From Candidatus Opimibacter iunctus (GTDB lineage Bacteria; Bacteroidota; Bacteroidia; Chitinophagales; Saprospiraceae): a stretch of 64,000 nt of DNA. Each line of letters opens with the position of its first letter. Within the stretch, counting starts at the first letter, position 1. Under the pieces are notes generated by a model, which saw only the letters and a program-made list of their open reading frames with translations, was not told the origin of the DNA and did not search any database. Of this stretch, positions 52,001-60,613 are shown in pieces. Both the position numbers and the translations under genes were made by a program. The stretch lies in contig JADJVH010000005.1 of assembly GCA_016716665.1 (NCBI GenBank), positions 248,001 to 312,000 of the forward strand. The letters are read 5' to 3'.

Positions 52001-53542
52001 AACCAATGGTCCTATGTAGCGCTCGTCGTACAACCAGGATCAGTTACATTATATGTCAATGGTGTATCGGCCACGCATACTACAACGCTTCAATCAGTGA
52101 CGCTTGATGATATCCGCATCGGAAGCTACCAGGGTTGGTCGGGCCGCAACTACAAAGGGGAAATCGAGGAGGTATGTGTATGGAACCGTGCACTCTCCGA
52201 AGATGAGATAAGGCTCAAGCGTCATCTGGTCAAAGATCCGGCACTGGATCCAACCTTGATCGGTTATTATCAATTTGATGCGGTCTCCTCCGGCGAAGTA
52301 ATCGATAAAGTCAGCGGACTCGATGGCGTATTGTCAGGCAATGCCTCTATTGTTCCTTCTGATGCGAGTGTGGGCTCTGGTACAAGCCAAATCAAACTTG
52401 TGCAGACCGGCGGAAATCATACATTTTCAAGTGGCGGGGACCTTTCGATCGGATTTAAGAGCACGCATCCTAATGGCAAGGTAGTCGTGAGCCATCTCAA
52501 TGTGCCTCCGGATACCATGCCCCTGAACCTTGCATCACAAGGCGCTTATTGGATCATCAACAATTATGGAAGCACTCAATCCCTTCCCGGGCTTGACAGT
52601 CTGACGCATACAGACGCCGGTGCACTGAGCTACCTCATGGCTGATGATTTCAATTTCAAGATTTATGCCCGACCTTCTGCAAATGCAACAGGTCCTGTAT
52701 GGTTAAACCTGCCCGTGGATAGCATCGTACCATACCCAGGATTGAATACCACCATCAAAATCCATAATCTTTCTACGATCAAGAATCTCGGCCAGTTTCT
52801 CATCATGAGGGATACAGTGACATCAGGGCAGGCTGACATAGTGATCAAGACACCGAATGAGCCCGACCCAATAGTCCCTGGAGGAGAAAGTGTCAGCCTT
52901 CTGGTATATTCCAATCAACAGGGTGTTCAGTTACCCGTGATCACTTCTGCAGCACTGGCTACACTTGGCACACCAGTAGGCGGTCAGTTGGCTTTTCTGT
53001 CAGATAGTGCATCCATTGTTTATTTCAATGGAACGGCCTGGAAAAAGGTGATGCAGGAACCAATTCTTCAATACGCTGCTACTACTGCTCCCGGGACCTA
53101 TGGTACACTTTCGTTGCCAGGTACTGCTGCTAATCAAACATCACTGCTCCAGTTGAGTGGCGGCCTTGTCAATCTACCATCCTTTACATCCTTAGCCATA
53201 CTTGATATCGAAAATCCCACACCGGGTATGCTGATCTATGACAACACCTCAAATCAGGTGAGATGCTATAACGGAAATGCATGGCAACCATTGACCACTT
53301 CGCCGACAACAATTCCTGTTTCTGCTGCTCCTGCAACCCTTGTGCCCGGCATTGCGATCAACCAGGCCTATAAGCACCCTTCCTCCGTCATGGATATCAA
53401 TCCATCCGGAGGCAAAGCTTTCCTGATGCCTAAGCTTGACCCAGACCAGATCTATGCGCCCGTCACAGGACTGATTTGCTTCAATCCTTCTAACAATAAG
53501 TTGATGTTGTATGACGGGTTGCATTGGAATGTGGTGAAATAA
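49034..53542 (+). CDS. large exported BNR/sortilin-repeat, PKD and LamG protein
   Basis: Protein of 1502 residues. After a signal peptide (VPVLAGIMVMMSSWSDLSAQ), residues about 120-800 hold many BNR/Vps10-type repeats with the Asp-box pattern (WKSTDHGLNWT, YKSVNGGTSWQ, FRSTDGGANWT, YRSSNGGSTWI, YKSVNGGATWT). A PKD domain follows (about 830-900, ATWSWSFPGGTPATSTLRTP to GIYDVTLIVHDING), then a LamG/concanavalin-like domain (about 915-1070, LTVTAWIKPDGIQPEY to YKGEIEEVCVWNRALSEDEIRLKRH). The last 200 residues carry three short repeats of the form xLxFxxxxNxxxxYxGxxW, as in Bacteroidetes phage-like or surface fibres. No T9SS sorting domain is visible. Likely a surface or secreted propeller that binds glycans or proteins. 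Confidence 0.82.
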   Translation: MHLFFHSFYLRYKLVPVLAGIMVMMSSWSDLSAQREYPYQSRKDETVPSWITEMYKADANPGLVMQLYDAYYKTNPFVKNEHTQYYKRWISGLGKNVVPDPLYDSIYLRQYFEAKQKRNASNWSTVGPIDWDHNAASRSYAPGSAHIYTVEQSISNENILYAGTANAGVWKSTDHGLNWTAKTNDFLTGSVTSIDIDPTNADIIYAELLSNIYKSVNGGTSWQPTGDAAFMALSFSTHDIRCKPDQHLTVFAATSSGLFRSTDGGANWTNVLSGDMLEIEFHPTHPDTIYAVRHNGDITEFFRSFNTGGTFTQMTSGWPAPNVGAGEHQRRTELAVTPDAPDNVYALATGSANGGSGLYGVYASTNLGTSWTFKCCGTGPGGPPSPSNMNLMAWSDQGTDDGGQYYYDLAFDVSPYNKDSMWVCGVNLWVSANEGTSFVCPSAWSHSYKPNYVHADIHDLHYMAHSGELWVCGDGGIFFSEDRGANFTRRNVGIAGSDFWGFGMGHWYGDVMIGGAYHNGTLMKEENTYINGWICTDGGDGVGGFVNPGYDRQAYSNYNIKNLQSNRNISPVTRDFLFQPNSSYITGQSSELLFDPHYYGTWYTGSDTKLYRTRDNGFTYEEIYDFGVDIAAMDMCMSNPQYIYACTFPDWWGTKRIYRSSNGGSTWIEVTPPASIMNNADTWIPYDIAVDPNDPLKVWIVRTSMYDGYPSYNAYKVYKSVNGGATWTNISGTNMNGQYPTCMMLQKGTNGGIYIGTRTGVYYRNATMPDWELFNTGLPARTHSAKMLPWYRMGRLRDATDRSVWESPFYEQSQPIAIPAVQKQYLFCERDTAYFTDLSVLKETGATWSWSFPGGTPATSTLRTPKVVYKSPGIYDVTLIVHDINGNDTATVQDMIIADNRCAIDTTPGGAMDIATQPGYLKVDNMNFTTQTLTVTAWIKPDGIQPEYSGIWMNDATAAGFNFRETNNTLGYHWPGGAWWWDSNLTVPENQWSYVALVVQPGSVTLYVNGVSATHTTTLQSVTLDDIRIGSYQGWSGRNYKGEIEEVCVWNRALSEDEIRLKRHLVKDPALDPTLIGYYQFDAVSSGEVIDKVSGLDGVLSGNASIVPSDASVGSGTSQIKLVQTGGNHTFSSGGDLSIGFKSTHPNGKVVVSHLNVPPDTMPLNLASQGAYWIINNYGSTQSLPGLDSLTHTDAGALSYLMADDFNFKIYARPSANATGPVWLNLPVDSIVPYPGLNTTIKIHNLSTIKNLGQFLIMRDTVTSGQADIVIKTPNEPDPIVPGGESVSLLVYSNQQGVQLPVITSAALATLGTPVGGQLAFLSDSASIVYFNGTAWKKVMQEPILQYAATTAPGTYGTLSLPGTAANQTSLLQLSGGLVNLPSFTSLAILDIENPTPGMLIYDNTSNQVRCYNGNAWQPLTTSPTTIPVSAAPATLVPGIAINQAYKHPSSVMDINPSGGKAFLMPKLDPDQIYAPVTGLICFNPSNNKLMLYDGLHWNVVK

Positions 53543-53575
53543 GGCTAAGGCTAAGGAAAAAATTAGCGTTAGGAG
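53542..53575 (+). repeat. GGCTAA-type array after a stop codon
   Basis: TAAGGCTAAGGCTAAGG follows directly from the stop of the surface protein gene, then AATTAGCGTTAGG. Units are 6-8 bases with TAA or TAG. Confidence 0.6.
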
Positions 53576-53599
53576 TTTACTATGCCAACTAATGGAAAA

Positions 53600-53770
53600 T
53601 ACCGATGTATAATCGGCCAACGGCCGTTGGATGGAGCGCCGCAGTGAGCGTAGTCGAATTGTTCTCTCCGCCAACCTGTGAATACCCAGGGGAATACCAA
53701 AGGGAATCCTGAATTGGAACCATCCTGCTGGCGGAGAGAACTCCATCCAGCGGCGTTTTTATTTCCAATG
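53600..53770. repeat. long imperfect inverted repeat, interrupted
   Basis: GGCCGTTGGATGGAG and TTCTCTCCGCCA on the left pair with TGGCGGAGAGAACTCCATCC and AGCGGCG on the right. About 25 bases containing a family E word (GTGAGCGTAGTCGAA) separate the two left arm parts but not the right ones. The surrounding gap 53543-53989 also has TACTCCGTGCGAAACCTCCG-type repeats at 53846-53884 and a CTCCTAA/CCTTTA-rich array at 53889-53950 before the aminotransferase gene. Confidence 0.7.
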
Positions 53771-53845
53771 GAAATATTAAAAACAGGCCAATTCCGATTT
53801 GTATATAAATAATAACCCTAAAGGGGGTAAAATAATTCATCCCCA

Positions 53846-53884
53846 TGTACTCCGTGCGAAACCTCCGTGTACTCTGTGTGAAAC
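53846..53884 (+). repeat. CTCCGTGxxCTCxGTGxGAAAC direct repeats (family F)
   Basis: TACTCCGTGCGAAAC and TACTCTGTGTGAAAC in tandem. The same words, CTCCGTGTTCTCAGTGCGAAA, recur at 59764-59810. Confidence 0.65.
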
Positions 53885-53989
53885 AACTATAATCTACTAA
53901 CCTCCTAATCTCCTAAGCCCTTTCCCTTTTACCCTTTATCCTTTACCTTTAACCCTTGCCACATTAAACATTTAACATTTATCTGTAAA

Positions 53990-54853
53990 ATGATCTATCC
54001 CTACATATACATCAACGGCGAAATCCTTCCCAAAGAGAAAGCCCTCATCCCCATCTACGACCTTGGTCTCCTGAGAGGACTGGGCATCTTTGATTATTTC
54101 CGCGTACTCAATGGCATACCGGTTTTCGCCGAGGACCATATCGACCGCCTCGAAAACTCGATGCAGATGATGGATTTCAATACAGGCTTATCCAGGGAAG
54201 ATTGGAAGGACCTGTTTTACAAAATGATCAAAGCCAACGAAGTGGATAGGGCCGGTTTCAGAGTGGTCGTCACAGGTGGATTCAGCGATGACGGATACAC
54301 CATTCCGGAGCAAAAGAATGTCTACCTGATGCTCCATGGCCTCCCCGTCAGTGACCCGTCTCAGTATGAAAACGGGGTGAGCCTGCTTACGGTCAACTAT
54401 CAACGCGATACACCGACCGCCAAAACAACCGTGTATATCGAATCAATGAAGGCCCAGCCACAATTGAAAAAGTCGGGCGCGTTTGAAGTCTTGTATCATT
54501 TTAACGGAGTGATATCAGAGTGCTCGAGATGTAATATCTTTTTTATCACCCCTGAAGGTGTGATCGTCACCCCGGCAAAGGGGATGTTGAAAGGCGTCAC
54601 CCGCAAACAGGTGCTGGAGATTGCAGCCGAACATAACATGCCACTCGAAGAGCGGGATGTCCACCTGGAAGAACTGCCCTGGATGGCAGGCGCATTTCTG
54701 ACTGCAACGACAAAAGGGGTTTTACCCGTGGTCAGGATTGACAGCCAGGTGATTGGTGACGGATCAGTACACCCACTGGCAAGGGAGTTACAGGCGCATT
54801 ACCTGAAAAGAGTTGATGATTATCTGGCAAATGCAGTATCGGCCCGCAAATAG
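53990..54853 (+). CDS. class IV PLP-dependent aminotransferase
   Basis: Protein of 287 residues. YIYINGEILPKEKALIPIYDLGLLRGLGIFDYFRV is the N-terminal hallmark, and KSGAFEVLYHFNGVISECSRCNIFFI holds the usual S-E-x-S-x-x-N-I-F region. The PLP Lys should be in PTAKTTVYIESMKAQP or its neighbour. The fold type IV family includes branched-chain and D-amino acid aminotransferases and aminodeoxychorismate lyase. Which one cannot be decided from the sequence. It stands alone between repeat regions. Confidence 0.88.
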   Translation: MIYPYIYINGEILPKEKALIPIYDLGLLRGLGIFDYFRVLNGIPVFAEDHIDRLENSMQMMDFNTGLSREDWKDLFYKMIKANEVDRAGFRVVVTGGFSDDGYTIPEQKNVYLMLHGLPVSDPSQYENGVSLLTVNYQRDTPTAKTTVYIESMKAQPQLKKSGAFEVLYHFNGVISECSRCNIFFITPEGVIVTPAKGMLKGVTRKQVLEIAAEHNMPLEERDVHLEELPWMAGAFLTATTKGVLPVVRIDSQVIGDGSVHPLARELQAHYLKRVDDYLANAVSARK

Positions 54854-54972
54854 GCATTATTGTCTTACATGTGACATTCCCAACTGCAACCGTTTTTTTT
54901 CTCCTCCGGATAAGCAGTGGGTCTTAACTTAGTCCATTGGTACACATGACTACATCTTTACAATCATTGACT

Positions 54973-57778
54973 ATGCAAAAGTTTATTTATTCCCTGTTGC
55001 TTGTGCTTTGGATCCTTATGCCGGCTTCTTCCCTATTTAGCCAGGTAGTAGAGGTGCTGCCCGTTTTCCCCAAAGTGACCGACAATGTCACCATCACATT
55101 CAATGCTACAGAGGGCAATGGAGCCCTGACCGGAATATCCCCCGTCTACGCCCACGCCGGCCTGATTACCTCAGCCAGTACTAACCCAAGCGACTGGAAG
55201 TACGTCCAGGGCACATGGGGCACTGCTGATCCCAAAGTACTGATGACCAACCTGGGCAATAACAAGCATTCCATCAGTTATAATATCAAAGACTTCTATG
55301 GAGTCCCTGAGGGTGAAACAGTAGAATCGCTCGCCTTTGTGTTCAGAAATGCTACCGGCAGTGCAGTAGGACGCGCTTCAGATGGTGGAGATATATTCTA
55401 TCCTGTCTATCCGGCAGATGTTGCTTTTCAATCGCTGATTCTTACACCACAACTAGCCTCACTAGCCCTGTTTGAAAATGATGTCCTGCCTGTCAAAGGT
55501 GCAACAAGCCAGAATGCCGATCTGTATATCAAGGACAATGGCGTCACGATATACCATACCTATGGAAACCTTATTGAATATAATATCACCGTGCTTGGAA
55601 CGGAAAGCCACGAGATTTGCTTTCAAGCCATCAGGAGCGCTGATACCCTTGAGCAGTGCTTTTATTATTCCGTCGTCCAGGAAGTGGTGGTTGAAGATCC
55701 TCCTGTAGCCCTTGAAGACGGGTTGACCATTCTCAATGGAAATGACTGTTACTTTCAACTCTATGCACCCGGTAAATCATATGTACATCTCAATGGTGAT
55801 ATGACCAACTGGCAGCTGAGGTCGGATTTTCAATTGAAGAGAACCGTGGACGGAAATCGATGGTGGATAGCAGTGCCGGATCTCGACCTCGGCTCACGCT
55901 ATGGCTATCAATATGTAGTAGATGGTACGATCAGGATAGGTGATCCATATAGCACACTGATACTTGATCCCTTCAACGATGGTGCTATCACCGAAGAAAC
56001 ATATCCTGATATGCCAGAGTACCCATATGGACTCACTACAGGGATGGTCAGTAGTTTTGTTGTAGAGCCAAGAGACCACTACGCCTCCTTAAGCCCAAAA
56101 CCTGCTAAAACAGATCTTATTATATATGAATTGCTCTTACGCGATTTTCTAGCCGCACATTCTTTTTCGGAGCTGCAAGATACTCTTGATTACCTGCAGC
56201 GATTGGGCGTCAATGCCATCGAACTCATGCCGGTGCAGGAATTTGAAGGCAACCAGGGCTGGGGATACAATCCGGATTATCACATGGCACTGGATAAATA
56301 TTATGGATCTGCTGATGCATTCAGATCCTTGATCGAAGAATGTCATTCAAGAGGTATTGCTGTTATCCTTGATGTAGTTTACAATCATGCTTTTGGACAA
56401 TCCCCGCTGGCACAATTGTATTGGGATGGAGCACAAAACCGTCCTTCGGCTAACAATCCCTGGCTCAATCCTGTGGCCAAACATGACTTTAATGTAGGGT
56501 ATGATTTCAATCACGAAAGCGCACAGACAAAGTACTTCGTCAAGCGTGTCCTTTCATGGTGGATGAAAACGTATGGTGTTGACGGTTTCCGTTTTGATCT
56601 CTCCAAAGGATTCACACAAAATAACACGCTGGGAAATACAGCTGCCTGGGGTCACTTTGATCAGTCACGGATTAACATCCTGCAGGATTATGCCAATCAT
56701 ATCTGGTCCATCGATCCTGATGCCTATTTGATCCTCGAGCATTTTGCGGACAATGACGAAGAGACCGAGCTATCCTCAAGAGGCATGATGATCTGGGGCA
56801 ATATGACCACCCAATATGGACAAGGGGCGAAGGGATATGGTGGTAGTGATTTCAGCAACACCTGGTATGTCCAGCGTGGTTGGGCCGATCCTCATCTTGT
56901 AGGATATATGGAAAGCCATGACGAAGAGCGACTGATGTATAAAAACCTGTCTGCTGGCAACATGGCACCTGGATACAATATCAGGGACCTCGACGTGGCA
57001 TTGGGCCGCATTGAACTAGTCTCCGCCTTCTTTTACCTTATTCCTGGCCCAAAAATGATATGGGAGTTTGGCGAACTTGGCTATGATTATTCTATCAATT
57101 ACTGCACTGACGGCACAGTCAGCACCAATTGCAGACTTGATGCCAAGACCGTGCGTTGGGATTACAAAAAATGTGCTACTTCGTCAAAGGATCTACGATG
57201 TGGACAGAGCGCTAATACTCCTGCGCGAACAACCAGCTTTTAAAGAGGGAACGCTAGAGATCAGCCTGATCAGTCAGTTTGAAAAGAAAATCCGGTACAC
57301 ACATCCGGATATGGATATAGTAGTGTGTGGCAATTTTCATGTTGGTAACAGGGATATTGCGCCTGTGTTTACAAAAACAGGATGGTGGTATGACTATCTC
57401 ACCGGAGATAGCCTGCAGGTCACAGATGTCAATATGATCATCCCATATGTCCCTGGTGAATATCACGTATATACCACAAAGAGATTGACATTTGATTTTG
57501 ATATCACTTCGTCCGTAGCAGATATTGATTTCTCATCTCAACCACTTGAGATCATTCCATCCTTAAACCAGGGGCAGTTTGATATCATCATGCCATCTGA
57601 TGCTACTGGCACACCTAAGGTGTATGTGTGGGATATGACGGGTCAAAAGGTTGATATCGATATGCAATCCTCAGGTGACCGGATGTCAGTAGATGTGGTG
57701 CATCCTATCCCCGGAGTGTATGTTATCAATGTCCTCCTGGACCGGGTGATGTATACCGGGAAGATGATTGTACAATAA
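54973..57778 (+). CDS. T9SS-secreted GH13 alpha-amylase-family enzyme; one frameshift
   Basis: About 935 residues when repaired, from ATG 54973. Signal peptide (SLLLVLWILMPASSLFSQ). Beta-sandwich modules follow to about residue 250, then a CBM48-like domain (NDCYFQLYAPGKSYVHLNGDMTNW). The catalytic barrel has YELLLRDFL, VILDVVYNHAF, the nucleophile in GFRFDLSKG, the acid/base in YLILEHFAD and the third acid in YMESHDEERLMYKN. The frame stops at 57243, but adding one A to the A6 run in GATTACAAAAAATGTG rejoins it to VLLRQRIYDVDRALILLRE and to a C-terminal T9SS domain ending VLLDRVMYTGKMIVQ. The enzyme probably degrades starch or related alpha-glucan outside the cell. The single homopolymer error points to the assembly. 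Confidence 0.88.
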
Positions 57779-57784
57779 AATTCA

Positions 57785-57830
57785 CATGGACGTGTAGGGG
57801 CTCAATATTTTAAACCCCTACACGCCCATG
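57785..57830 (+). terminator. hairpin after the amylase gene
   Basis: CATGGACGTGTAGGGG and CCCCTACACGCCCATG pair with one mismatch around a 14-base AT-rich loop, 7 bases after the stop. No long T-run follows on either side. Confidence 0.6.
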
Positions 57831-57913
57831 AATATTTCGGGTTCAATATTTTGAATGGTTACCATCGTCGAAACATTGCAGAAATCTGATTTTCATTTGG
57901 AAATACAAACTAT

Positions 57914-58981
57914 GTGAAGGTCCTTATCATCAACGATTATGCGGACATCGTCGGAGGCGCTGAACGGTTTCTGGAAAACCTTCTGCATGAATCCGAAAAA
58001 GCAGCAATTGATTTTCACCGTCTTGATATCGCCGATCAATTGAAAGAAAGAGCTGCTGCCACCAAATCAAATTTCTTTACACGCAGGTACAACCGGATCA
58101 ACATTATTCCAAAAGTCGTAAAGTTGGTCACAAGGTATATTGAGGAGATCAGGCCTGATCTGATCCATCTCAACAATAATCATCTCTACACTAACAGTAT
58201 TATTCAGAGCCTCAACACATTGGGCATTCCGGTGGTGTGGTTTGTCCATGATTATTATACCCTGAGACGATTACAATCTTTCCTGTATCTGCAGGCAAAA
58301 ACCAATTTTACGTTTCTTACCCATTCACCGGATATCCACGAAGGGCTTATAGCTATGGCGAGAAAAACCTACCTCGTGAAGGTTCCTTTCAATTATGCCA
58401 AATGGACCAGACCACAAGCAAATGATAATGGACATCGGCCGATAGATTTACTCTATGTGGGGCGTATCGAAAAATCAAAGGGCGTTTTCACACTCGTCAA
58501 GGCGGTCGATCGTATCCGGCAAAGATTACCTTCTATCAGTCTGTCTATCCTGGGGGATGGCACCCAAAGGAAGGCATTAGAGAGTATGGTGAGGGGATTG
58601 AAGTTGGAGTCAAACATCGAAATCATGGGATTGCAGGAAGACCAACCCTTGCGCCTGTATTATGCACGGGCCCGGATTCTCGTATTTCCTTCGGCCACCG
58701 AAACGCTCGGCTATGTAGGACTGGAGGCACAAGCGTGCGGGACACCGGTCATTGCCTTTGAAAATGAAGGGACTAGCCGTTGGTGCCGGGACAATATAGA
58801 TGGTTTTATTGTCCATGGTGGTTCTGCCCAAAAACTCGCGGACAAAGTATTGGAAATCATCCACGATGACGTAATATTGACGCGGATTTCAACCGCAGCG
58901 CGGGAGAATATCAGACTTGAGGGGTATAATGCCTCAAGCCAGGAGGTCCCGGACATATATAAAGCAATTCTCTCGTGGTAA
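57914..58981 (+). CDS. glycosyltransferase family 4
   Basis: Protein of 355 residues from GTG 57914. LIINDYADIVGGAERFLENLL at the start binds the acceptor. The C-terminal Rossmann half has LLYVGRIEKSKGVFTLVKAV, IEIMGLQEDQPLRLYYARARILVFPSATETLGYVGLEAQACGTPVIAFENEGTSRWCRDN with the E-x7-E nucleotide-sugar motif. It is a GT-B fold enzyme using a UDP/GDP-sugar. The stop overlaps the start of the PIG-L gene by 7 bases, so the two act together in one glycan or small-molecule pathway. Confidence 0.92.
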   Translation: MKVLIINDYADIVGGAERFLENLLHESEKAAIDFHRLDIADQLKERAAATKSNFFTRRYNRINIIPKVVKLVTRYIEEIRPDLIHLNNNHLYTNSIIQSLNTLGIPVVWFVHDYYTLRRLQSFLYLQAKTNFTFLTHSPDIHEGLIAMARKTYLVKVPFNYAKWTRPQANDNGHRPIDLLYVGRIEKSKGVFTLVKAVDRIRQRLPSISLSILGDGTQRKALESMVRGLKLESNIEIMGLQEDQPLRLYYARARILVFPSATETLGYVGLEAQACGTPVIAFENEGTSRWCRDNIDGFIVHGGSAQKLADKVLEIIHDDVILTRISTAARENIRLEGYNASSQEVPDIYKAILSW

Positions 58982-59718
58982 AGAAGGATGATTTAAGGCT
59001 CTTATTTTTTCTATCCCAAAAAGTTAAGTCAATTTTTTCCGGCCTGTCCATGGTAGAAAAACCTGAGGGCCAGCGTGTACTTGTGATCGCCCCACATCCG
59101 GATGATGATGTGATCGGTTGCGGCGGCACAGTCCGCCTCCACAGACGCCTTGGACACACCGTCACCATACTCTACCTGTCAGATGGGGAAAAGGGGATCA
59201 AAAACATGAACCCCATCAAGACTGCCGAACTCCGCCGTGTAGAAGCAGTCCGCTCTTCAGGCCACCTGGGCGTCCCTGAAGAAAATCTATACCACCTCCA
59301 CCTCCGTGATGGGGACATCATCAATCAATCTGGTACCAATTATGATTTCAGGGATATCCTCGAAAGGTCAAACCCGGATATCATCTACCTCCCATCCTTT
59401 TGCGAGACCCACAGGGACCATTACGCAGCCAATATCCTTTTGAAAAACAACCTGGTCAGGAGCGCCACGATCGCTGCCTATGAAGTGTGGACCCCGCTCA
59501 TTCCAAATCGCCTCGTCAATATATCTTCTGTCATCGACGATAAGCGCAACGCCCTGCTGGAGCATGCAAGCCAGTTGAAAGAGTTGGATTACCTCGATGC
59601 CGCATTGAGCCTGAATAGATATCGTGCCGCCATGTTCAGGAAGGAACCGCGCTACGCGGAAGCATTTATCTACTGCACCTCGGTCCAGTATTTTGAGCTG
59701 ATGATGTCCGTCGAATGA
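58975..59718 (+). CDS. PIG-L family N-acetylglucosaminyl deacetylase
   Basis: Protein of 247 residues from GTG 58975 overlapping the glycosyltransferase, or 222 residues from ATG 59050. The zinc site is APHPDDDVIGCGG and the second ligand region is ETHRDHYAAN. LSDGEKG and the ILERSNPDIIYLPS motifs complete the family pattern. Enzymes of this group remove acetyl from GlcNAc linked to a lipid, malate, inositol or a small molecule. The GT4 + PIG-L pairing recalls BshA/BshB1 and MshA/MshB. The local GT4 is not obviously BshA. Confidence 0.9.
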   Translation: MVKKDDLRLLFFLSQKVKSIFSGLSMVEKPEGQRVLVIAPHPDDDVIGCGGTVRLHRRLGHTVTILYLSDGEKGIKNMNPIKTAELRRVEAVRSSGHLGVPEENLYHLHLRDGDIINQSGTNYDFRDILERSNPDIIYLPSFCETHRDHYAANILLKNNLVRSATIAAYEVWTPLIPNRLVNISSVIDDKRNALLEHASQLKELDYLDAALSLNRYRAAMFRKEPRYAEAFIYCTSVQYFELMMSVE

Positions 59719-59753
59719 AGTTAGCAACTGGCAGTGTGCAGTCAGCAGTGGAT
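59716..59753 (+). repeat. GGCAGTG heptad array after a stop codon
   Basis: TGAAGTTAGCAACTGGCAGTGTGCAGTCAGCAGTGG, units of 7 bases (GGCAGTG, TGCAGTC, AGCAGTG). It begins at the stop of the PIG-L gene and matches the array at 31777. Confidence 0.65.
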
Positions 59754-59763
59754 TGATTGCACA

Positions 59764-59849
59764 TCTCCGTGACCTCAGTGCGAAAACTCCGTGTTCTCAG
59801 TGCGAAACCTTGAATTTCTTTATTTATCGCGCAGAGACGCAGAGGCGCA
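59764..59849 (+). repeat. family F repeats and GCAGAGACGCAGAG run
   Basis: CTCCGTGACCTCAGTGCGAAA and CTCCGTGTTCTCAGTGCGAAA are direct repeats, followed by TTTATCGCGCAGAGACGCAG and AGGCGCAG. No gene is seen in 59719-59928. Confidence 0.65.
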
Positions 59850-59879
59850 GTTTATTTTCTCACCAGCTACAAGCCCCTT

Positions 59880-59935
59880 GCCCTTAAGCCCCTTAAGCCT
59901 CTTAGGCCTCTTTAGCCTCTTAGGCCTTTTAAGCC
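59880..59935 (-). repeat. TAAGAGGCCT array spanning the stop codon
   Basis: On the minus strand GAGGCCTAA/GAGGCTAA/GAGGCTTAA units begin at the nfu stop (TAA at 59929-59931) and continue for about 50 bases. Confidence 0.75.
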
Positions 59936-60546
59936 ATTTCCTGCACTACTTCCTTGACTTGAGGAATCATCCGCTTGAGCATCGCCTCAATACCTGACTT
60001 GAGCGTCACGGTACTGGATGGGCAGCCACTGCATGCGCCTTGCATGATCAGGGTGACGACACCATCATGATATGATTTGAATTCGATATTGCCACCATCC
60101 ATTTCTACCGCAGGCTTGACATAGGTGTCGATGAGTTCGCGGATGCGCTTGACCATCTCCCCATCGTCATCGCTGTAGTTGATTTCAGCCATACGTTTGT
60201 CTTCGACAGCGGTCATGGCTTCAGCAAATCCTTCGAGAATGACGGGCTTTTCTTCAGCCACATAGTTTTTGATAAAATCCTTGGTACGGATCATCAGGTC
60301 TTCCCACGCATAGTTGATTTCCTTGGTCAGCGTGACAAAGTTGTTGCAGATATAGACAGACTTGACATACGGAAGATCAAACAGGGCAGCGGCCAGTGGC
60401 GAATACTCATCCGCCAGTTCCCGGGTGCGGAAATCAGCCGTACCGGTATAAAGCATCTTGTTGGTCACAAACTTAAGTGACTCAGGATTAGGGGTTTGCT
60501 CGGTATAGATGAGTACCGGATTTTTGGTAGCTGTGGTGGATTCCAT
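59929..60546 (-). CDS. Nfu-type iron-sulfur cluster scaffold/carrier protein
   Basis: Protein of 205 residues. The N-terminal half (IYTEQTPNPESLKFVTNKMLYTG) is the Nfu_N domain. The C-terminal NifU domain has YVKPAVEMDGGNIEFKSY and MQGACSGCPSSTVTLKSGIEAML, with the cluster-binding CxxC. It carries [4Fe-4S] clusters to target proteins in the cytoplasm. No other isc/suf genes are next to it. The stop is the first unit of a TAAGAGGCC array. Confidence 0.94.
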   Translation of the reverse strand: MESTTATKNPVLIYTEQTPNPESLKFVTNKMLYTGTADFRTRELADEYSPLAAALFDLPYVKSVYICNNFVTLTKEINYAWEDLMIRTKDFIKNYVAEEKPVILEGFAEAMTAVEDKRMAEINYSDDDGEMVKRIRELIDTYVKPAVEMDGGNIEFKSYHDGVVTLIMQGACSGCPSSTVTLKSGIEAMLKRMIPQVKEVVQEMA

Positions 60547-60613
60547 GATCTATTAAATGATAAAAGCCTTAAAAAGTTTCAAAAAACCAATGTGGGCGGA
60601 CAAAGATCGGTAA

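Noticed and set aside
57914..59718. Assignment of the GT4 and PIG-L genes as bshA and bshB1
   Set aside because: Only the family pairing supports it; the GT4 start lacks BshA hallmarks, so no symbols were given.
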